Source: Deltaproteobacteria bacterium (GTDB lineage Bacteria > SAR324 > JACQKK01). From it: a stretch of 8,306 nucleotides of DNA. The notes below the pieces were generated by a model. It was not told the origin of the DNA and ran no database searches. It worked only from the letters and a program-made list of their open reading frames with translations. The stretch covers positions 1 to 8,306 of the forward strand of contig JAOUPZ010000125.1 in NCBI GenBank assembly GCA_029879595.1. Direction: 5' to 3'. Positions within the stretch are counted from its first letter, which is position 1. Every line of letters starts with the position of its first letter. The position numbers were made by a program, and so were the translations under genes. Of this stretch, positions 5,300 to 8,306 are shown piece after piece.

Positions 5300-6964
5300 T
5301 CAGTCGCAGGGGGGGGAACCGGGAGGCGGTTCCGGGGGCGGGGGCCGCTTTCCCCTGAGCATGAACCGCCTGATCTTGCCGCTGGCGGTGCGGGGCAGGG
5401 TATCCACGATGTGAATCTGAAAGGGAATCTTGAACCGGGGCAGCAGGGAGTCCAGGTGCTCCAGCAGGGAGTCCGGCAGAACAGCCAGCCCCCGGGCCAG
5501 CGGAGACGGAACGACATAGGCATGGGACTTCATCAGGCCGTCATCATCGTAATGGCCCACCACGGCACATTCGGCTACCTGATTATGGGAAAGCAGCGCC
5601 TCCTCCACCTCTGCCGGGGCCACCCACGAGCCACCTATCTTCATCATGTCGTCCAGCCGGCCATGATAGTAGAAGAACCCCGAGGCGTCCTGGTGGAACA
5701 GGTCTCCGGTGGCCAGCCACTCCCCCTGGAAAACTCCGCGAGAACGTTCCAGCTTGTTCCAGTAGCCAGCCGCCATGGAGCCGCCCCGCACCCACAATTC
5801 GCCCTGTTCACCCTCCGGGACCTCCTGCCGGATTCCCTCGCCGGTGTCCATCAGCCTCACCTGGTAGCCGGGCACAGGGATGCCGGTGCTGCCCGGCTTC
5901 TGGGCGTCGGGGCGGTTGGCCACATAAAAATGCAGCATCTCCGTGGAGCCGATGCCGTCCAGCAGGGGGTGGCTGAAGTGCTCGCGCCAGCCGTGATACA
6001 GCGACAGGGGCAGTGTCTCCCCTGCCGAGACCACGAACCGCAGGTGCTCCAGCCGGGGAATTTCCGCCGGGGGGTCGTCCTCCCCGCGCAGCCAGGACCG
6101 GTAGGTCCGCAGCATGGCGTTCAACAGGCTGGGCACCGCGTAGAATACCGCCGGCCGGTGCCGCGCCAGCAGGCGAAAGCAGTTGTGGGGGGTGGGAACA
6201 TCGGTCTGGATGATGGCGGTGGTTCCCAGGGCCAGCGGGGCATAGAGACTGTTGCCCAGCCCGTAGGCGAAGTAGAACTTGGGCGCGGAAAGGGTGGTTT
6301 CGCCCGGGTTCAGGCCCAGCACCTGCTTCATGTAATGCTCGGCCGCCCACACCATGGAGCGGTGGGAGTGTATCGCCCCCTTGGGAGAGCCGGTGCTGCC
6401 GGATGTGTAGAGCCAGAACGCCGGCATGTCGGGGCCCATGGGCTCGGCGTCCATCTCTCCCGATTCCCCGGCCGTCAGTTCATCCAGCAGGTGCACCTCG
6501 CCCTTGTAGTCACGCAGGGCCTGACGGGCCCCGGCGGTGGCGCCGGCCACAATGACCTGCCGGGGTGCGGCAAGCCTGCTCAGGGCCGGGGCTGCTTTCT
6601 CCAGCAGTTCCCCGTCCACCACCAGACAGGCCGCCCGGCTGTCCTCCAGGTAATAGGCGTAGTCGCGGGGGTTCAGGGCCGGGTTGAGCGGCACGGCCAC
6701 CGCACCCATGCGCACGGTGCCCCAGAACACGGGCGGAAAGGCCAGTGTTTCACGCATTAGCAGGGCCACCCGCTCCTCAGGGCGTACTCCCAGGCGCCTG
6801 AGGGCGTTTCCCACCCGGTTGCTCAGGGCCGGCAGTTCGCCGAAGGTCAGTTTTTCATCGCCGCAGATCATGTAGGGGCGGCTGCCGAATTCCGCGCCTT
6901 GCAGGGGTGCCAGAAAATGGTCGGCCACGTTAAATCGCGGGGGAAGCTGAAGGGGGTGATTCAT
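5300..6964 (-). CDS. Benzoate-CoA ligase family acyl-CoA synthetase
   Basis: 554 residues. Adenylate-forming enzyme that activates a carboxylic acid, probably an aromatic acid such as benzoate or a relative, to its CoA thioester with ATP giving AMP and PPi, in the cytoplasm. Signature motifs are all present: P-loop YTSGSTGSPKG (186-196), AKLFFAYGLGN-like PKFYFAYGLGN (228-238), SAGETLP (313-319), DGIGSTEM (336-343), TGD (419-421), hinge GRLDDMMKIGG (435-445) and the adenylation lysine K530 in PRTASGKIRR. FAYGLGN, DGIGSTEMLH and PGYQVRL are especially typical of the benzoate-CoA ligase group rather than acetyl- or long-chain acyl-CoA synthetases. The true acid substrate cannot be read from sequence. 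The start fits the family N-terminus (FNVADHFLA), though no clear Shine-Dalgarno is seen. The last 15 or so residues form a proline-rich tail beyond the usual family end. No ring-reduction or beta-oxidation genes are nearby. Confidence 0.9.
   Translation of the reverse strand: MNHPLQLPPRFNVADHFLAPLQGAEFGSRPYMICGDEKLTFGELPALSNRVGNALRRLGVRPEERVALLMRETLAFPPVFWGTVRMGAVAVPLNPALNPRDYAYYLEDSRAACLVVDGELLEKAAPALSRLAAPRQVIVAGATAGARQALRDYKGEVHLLDELTAGESGEMDAEPMGPDMPAFWLYTSGSTGSPKGAIHSHRSMVWAAEHYMKQVLGLNPGETTLSAPKFYFAYGLGNSLYAPLALGTTAIIQTDVPTPHNCFRLLARHRPAVFYAVPSLLNAMLRTYRSWLRGEDDPPAEIPRLEHLRFVVSAGETLPLSLYHGWREHFSHPLLDGIGSTEMLHFYVANRPDAQKPGSTGIPVPGYQVRLMDTGEGIRQEVPEGEQGELWVRGGSMAAGYWNKLERSRGVFQGEWLATGDLFHQDASGFFYYHGRLDDMMKIGGSWVAPAEVEEALLSHNQVAECAVVGHYDDDGLMKSHAYVVPSPLARGLAVLPDSLLEHLDSLLPRFKIPFQIHIVDTLPRTASGKIRRFMLRGKRPPPPEPPPGSPPCD
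5315..5333 (-). other. Hairpin at 3' end of ligase gene
   Basis: GGAACCG-GGAGG-CGGTTCC, perfect 7-bp arms with a five-base loop, lies inside the proline-tail codons just before the stop. On the coding strand it is followed by a run of eight C (5316-5309), not T, so it is not a standard terminator; it may stabilise the mRNA end. Confidence 0.35.
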
Positions 6965-7018
6965 GGTGTGATCTGCTTGAAAATACTGAGCCGGCTGTTT
7001 CCGCTGGCTGTGTTAATG

Positions 7019-7070
7019 CCTGTTGCTGTACCTGTTGCTATGAGGCCTGTCGCGATGAAGCCTGTCGCGG
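7019..7070. repeat. Degenerate tandem repeat, 15-bp unit
   Basis: Four units starting CCTGTYGC: 7019-7030 (12 bp), 7031-7045 (15 bp), 7046-7060 (15 bp) and a partial one at 7061-7070. The full units read CCTGTTGCTATGAGG and CCTGTCGCGATGAAG. It lies 55 bp upstream of the ligase start codon, inside its predicted leader. Confidence 0.7.
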
Positions 7071-7088
7071 CCCGGTCTGCTGGGGTGA

Positions 7089-7144
7089 AGCAGCTCTGTT
7101 AAAGCAGCTCTGTTAAAGCATCTCTGTTAAAGCAGCTCTGTTAA
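7089..7144. repeat. Four tandem copies of AGCAGCTCTGTTAA
   Basis: Exact 14-bp units at 7089-7102, 7103-7116, 7117-7130 (one change, AGCATCTCTGTTAA) and 7131-7144. The high identity suggests recent expansion by slippage. It lies between the predicted ligase promoter (7204-7231) and the ligase start, so the copy number would alter leader length or bind a regulator. Each unit has a TAA stop in one plus-strand frame, arguing against coding. Confidence 0.9.
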
Positions 7145-7203
7145 AGCCGTTGAAGGCCGTATTAAGCACTGTGCCGGGTCGCGAGTCCGCCCCGGAAAAC
7201 CGA

Positions 7204-7231
7204 ATTATACGCCTGGGCGCGTTGGCGGCAA
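7204..7231 (-). promoter_or_regulatory. Candidate sigma70-type promoter for the ligase gene
   Basis: On the minus strand TTGCCG (7231-7226, four of six matches to TTGACA), a 16-bp spacer and a perfect TATAAT (7209-7204). Transcription would start near 7197 and leave a leader of about 233 nt that contains both tandem-repeat arrays. Confidence 0.45.
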
Positions 7232-7357
7232 GCAATTTCGTGCAAACCGGCTCCGGGCCCCGCCGGGCCGGGGCAATTTGAGCCCCGCCTGATCCTCCCC
7301 TGATCCCCATAGCCTGGATTTGGCGCGAATGATGAATTGCTAAGGCTGTGAGATATT

Positions 7358-7383
7358 TACCGGTAATCTGTACCGGTAGTCTG
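7358..7383. repeat. Two tandem 13-bp boxes with TACCGGTA palindromes
   Basis: TACCGGTAATCTG (7358-7370) is followed directly by TACCGGTAGTCTG (7371-7383), 12 of 13 identical. Each begins with the perfect 8-bp palindrome TACCGGTA, 13 bp centre to centre. Position between the two divergent promoter candidates suits a pair of operator sites for a dimeric regulator; the regulator is unknown. Confidence 0.5.
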
Positions 7384-7502
7384 TTCCGCTATCCGGCCCT
7401 GGCGGCCCCGCTGCGGGGTCCTGCCTGAGGAAAAAGCAGCAAGAACGGCGGGGCGGCTGGATATTGCAATGTGATATCATATACTTGCCCCGTGGTTTGC
7501 GG

Positions 7503-7531
7503 TTGGAAACGGCGGCCGGATTTGCTATCAT
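7503..7531 (+). promoter_or_regulatory. Candidate sigma70-type promoter for fliG
   Basis: TTGGAA (7503-7508, four of six), 17-bp spacer, TATCAT (7526-7531, five of six) with an extended TGC immediately before it. Start of transcription near 7538 would give a leader of about 100 nt. I found no sigma54 (GG/GC at -24/-12) or sigma28 promoter with correct spacing, although these often drive flagellar genes. Confidence 0.4.
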
Positions 7532-7636
7532 GAGCAGAGACGATGGGATCGGGCCGGTCTGCGGCATCGAACCCAACCCGGTACCGATGGCGGATAAAAG
7601 CTTAACGAAAATAAGGGAGTATTTTCCGGAGGAACA

Positions 7637-8306
7637 ATGGGTGTTGGAAAACTGACAGGCCCCAAGAAGGCGGCGCTGCTGCTTTTGGCCATGGGCGAGG
7701 AAGGGGCCGCCGATGTGATCAAGAACCTGGAGGACAGCGAGATCCAGCAGGTGGGTTATTATATGGCCCGCTTCACGGACGTCTCCCCGGAAGAACTGGA
7801 CGTGGTGCTGGAGGAGTTCTACAACAAGAGCGCCACCGGGGGCGAGGGACTGATCATCAACGCATCCGGCGACTTCGTAAAGAACACGCTTGCCAAGGCC
7901 CTGGGCGGCGACCGCGCCAAGGACCTGGTGGACAACCTCTCGGCCAATGTGGAGGAGAGCGCCCTGGAGTCCCTGAAGTGGCTGGACCCCAAGGCCATCG
8001 CCAACTTCATCACCCACGAGCATCCCCAGACCATCGCCCTGATTCTGGCCCACCTGGAAGACCCGGAGCAGACGGCCACCGTGCTGAAGGAACTGCCGGA
8101 AAACCTGCAGGCCGACGTGGTCTACCGCATGGCGATCCTGGAGAGTATCCAGCCCGGGGTGGTCTCGGAGATCGACGAGGTGCTCTCGCGCGAGATGCAG
8201 GCCGCCGGAGCCATGGGCACCAGCAAGGTGGGGGGCATCGAGGCCGTCGCCGAAATGCTCAACTCCCTGGACAAGTCCACCGAGACACGCATCCTGGCCA
8301 CCATCG
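7637..8306 (+). CDS. fliG: Flagellar motor switch protein FliG, 3' end beyond window
   Basis: First 223 residues of a protein of usually about 330-345. FliG links the MS-ring (FliF) to the C-ring (FliM, FliN), and its C-terminal domain, not in the window, contacts the stator for torque and switching. Seen here: the FliG N-terminal domain beginning KLTGPKKAALLLLAMGEE with SEIQQVGYYMARF (about 34-46), the middle domain with the conserved EHPQT FliM-binding motif (128-132) in ITHEHPQTIALILAHL, and the Gly-Gly linker VGGIEAVAEMLNSLDK (198-213). Start at 7637 is supported by GGAGG four bases upstream (7628-7632). No fliF lies upstream, as it does in most flagellar operons; instead a long divergent region with its own promoter candidate precedes it, so this fliG is either the first gene of its unit or a separate copy. 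Confidence 0.96.
   Translation, partial: MGVGKLTGPKKAALLLLAMGEEGAADVIKNLEDSEIQQVGYYMARFTDVSPEELDVVLEEFYNKSATGGEGLIINASGDFVKNTLAKALGGDRAKDLVDNLSANVEESALESLKWLDPKAIANFITHEHPQTIALILAHLEDPEQTATVLKELPENLQADVVYRMAILESIQPGVVSEIDEVLSREMQAAGAMGTSKVGGIEAVAEMLNSLDKSTETRILATI

Larger units (their letters stand above)
6965..7636. other. 672-bp divergent intergenic region, no gene seen
   Basis: Separates the minus-strand ligase gene from plus-strand fliG. Besides the repeats and promoters listed separately, it holds two GC hairpins: GCCCCG...CGGGGC at 7257-7274 and GGCCCCG-CTG-CGGGGTC around 7404-7420. Short open frames in it (for example 7464-7655 and 7113-7310 minus) show no family resemblance and lack good ribosome binding sites, so I do not call them genes. 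Confidence 0.6.

Noticed and set aside
5240..6760. 506-codon plus-strand open frame opposite the ligase gene
   Set aside because: Antisense shadow in GC-rich DNA: the minus frame carries all adenylate-forming motifs, and this translation shows no recognisable domain.
7322..7341. Sigma54-like TGGCGCG...TTGC upstream of fliG
   Set aside because: Nine bases separate the two elements instead of about four, so -24/-12 spacing is wrong.
1..8306. tRNA or rRNA genes, CRISPR arrays, insertion sequences or phage att sites
   Set aside because: No cloverleaf, regularly spaced repeats, transposase or integrase-like frame was seen; the tandem arrays at 7019-7144 have no spacers.

Overview
GC-rich bacterial chromosome segment with six protein genes: four on the minus strand and two on the plus strand. 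A flagellar motor gene, a periplasmic/membrane-bound lytic transglycosylase, a benzoate-CoA-ligase-family enzyme and a bacterial GluRS fit a motile Gram-negative bacterium. The gene mix suggests Desulfobacterota or another deep-branching proteobacterial group, but this is weak inference and the sequence does not fix the taxon.

Layout from left to right. (1) 1-1123, minus: N-terminal three quarters of glutamyl-tRNA synthetase (gltX), cut by the window edge. (2) 1231-2295, minus: ArsS-like radical SAM enzyme of arsenosugar biosynthesis, lying upstream of gltX in the same direction. (3) 2296-2660: intergenic region with GC-rich hairpins, a possible small ORF overlapping the arsS start through ATGA, an intrinsic terminator on the minus strand, and a perfect TATAAT about 90 bp upstream of it. 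Together these look like an attenuated leader of arsS or a short sRNA. (4) 2661-3962, plus: cytoplasmic protein with six 34-residue TPRs and an unrecognised N-terminal half. (5) 4005-5063, minus: MltB-type lytic transglycosylase, convergent with the TPR gene. (6) 5300-6964, minus: acyl-CoA synthetase of the benzoate-CoA ligase family. (7) 6965-7636: 672-bp divergent control region with two tandem-repeat arrays, twin TACCGGTA palindromes and one good promoter candidate facing each way. (8) 7637-8306, plus: fliG, cut by the right edge.

The genes do not form one pathway. They are mostly separate transcription units of housekeeping or accessory function: translation, arsenic metabolism, peptidoglycan turnover, aromatic acid activation and motility. 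I see no clear new multi-gene system. The most interesting signals are non-coding: the terminator and its alternative pairing partner ahead of arsS, and the repeat-rich leader of the ligase gene facing fliG.
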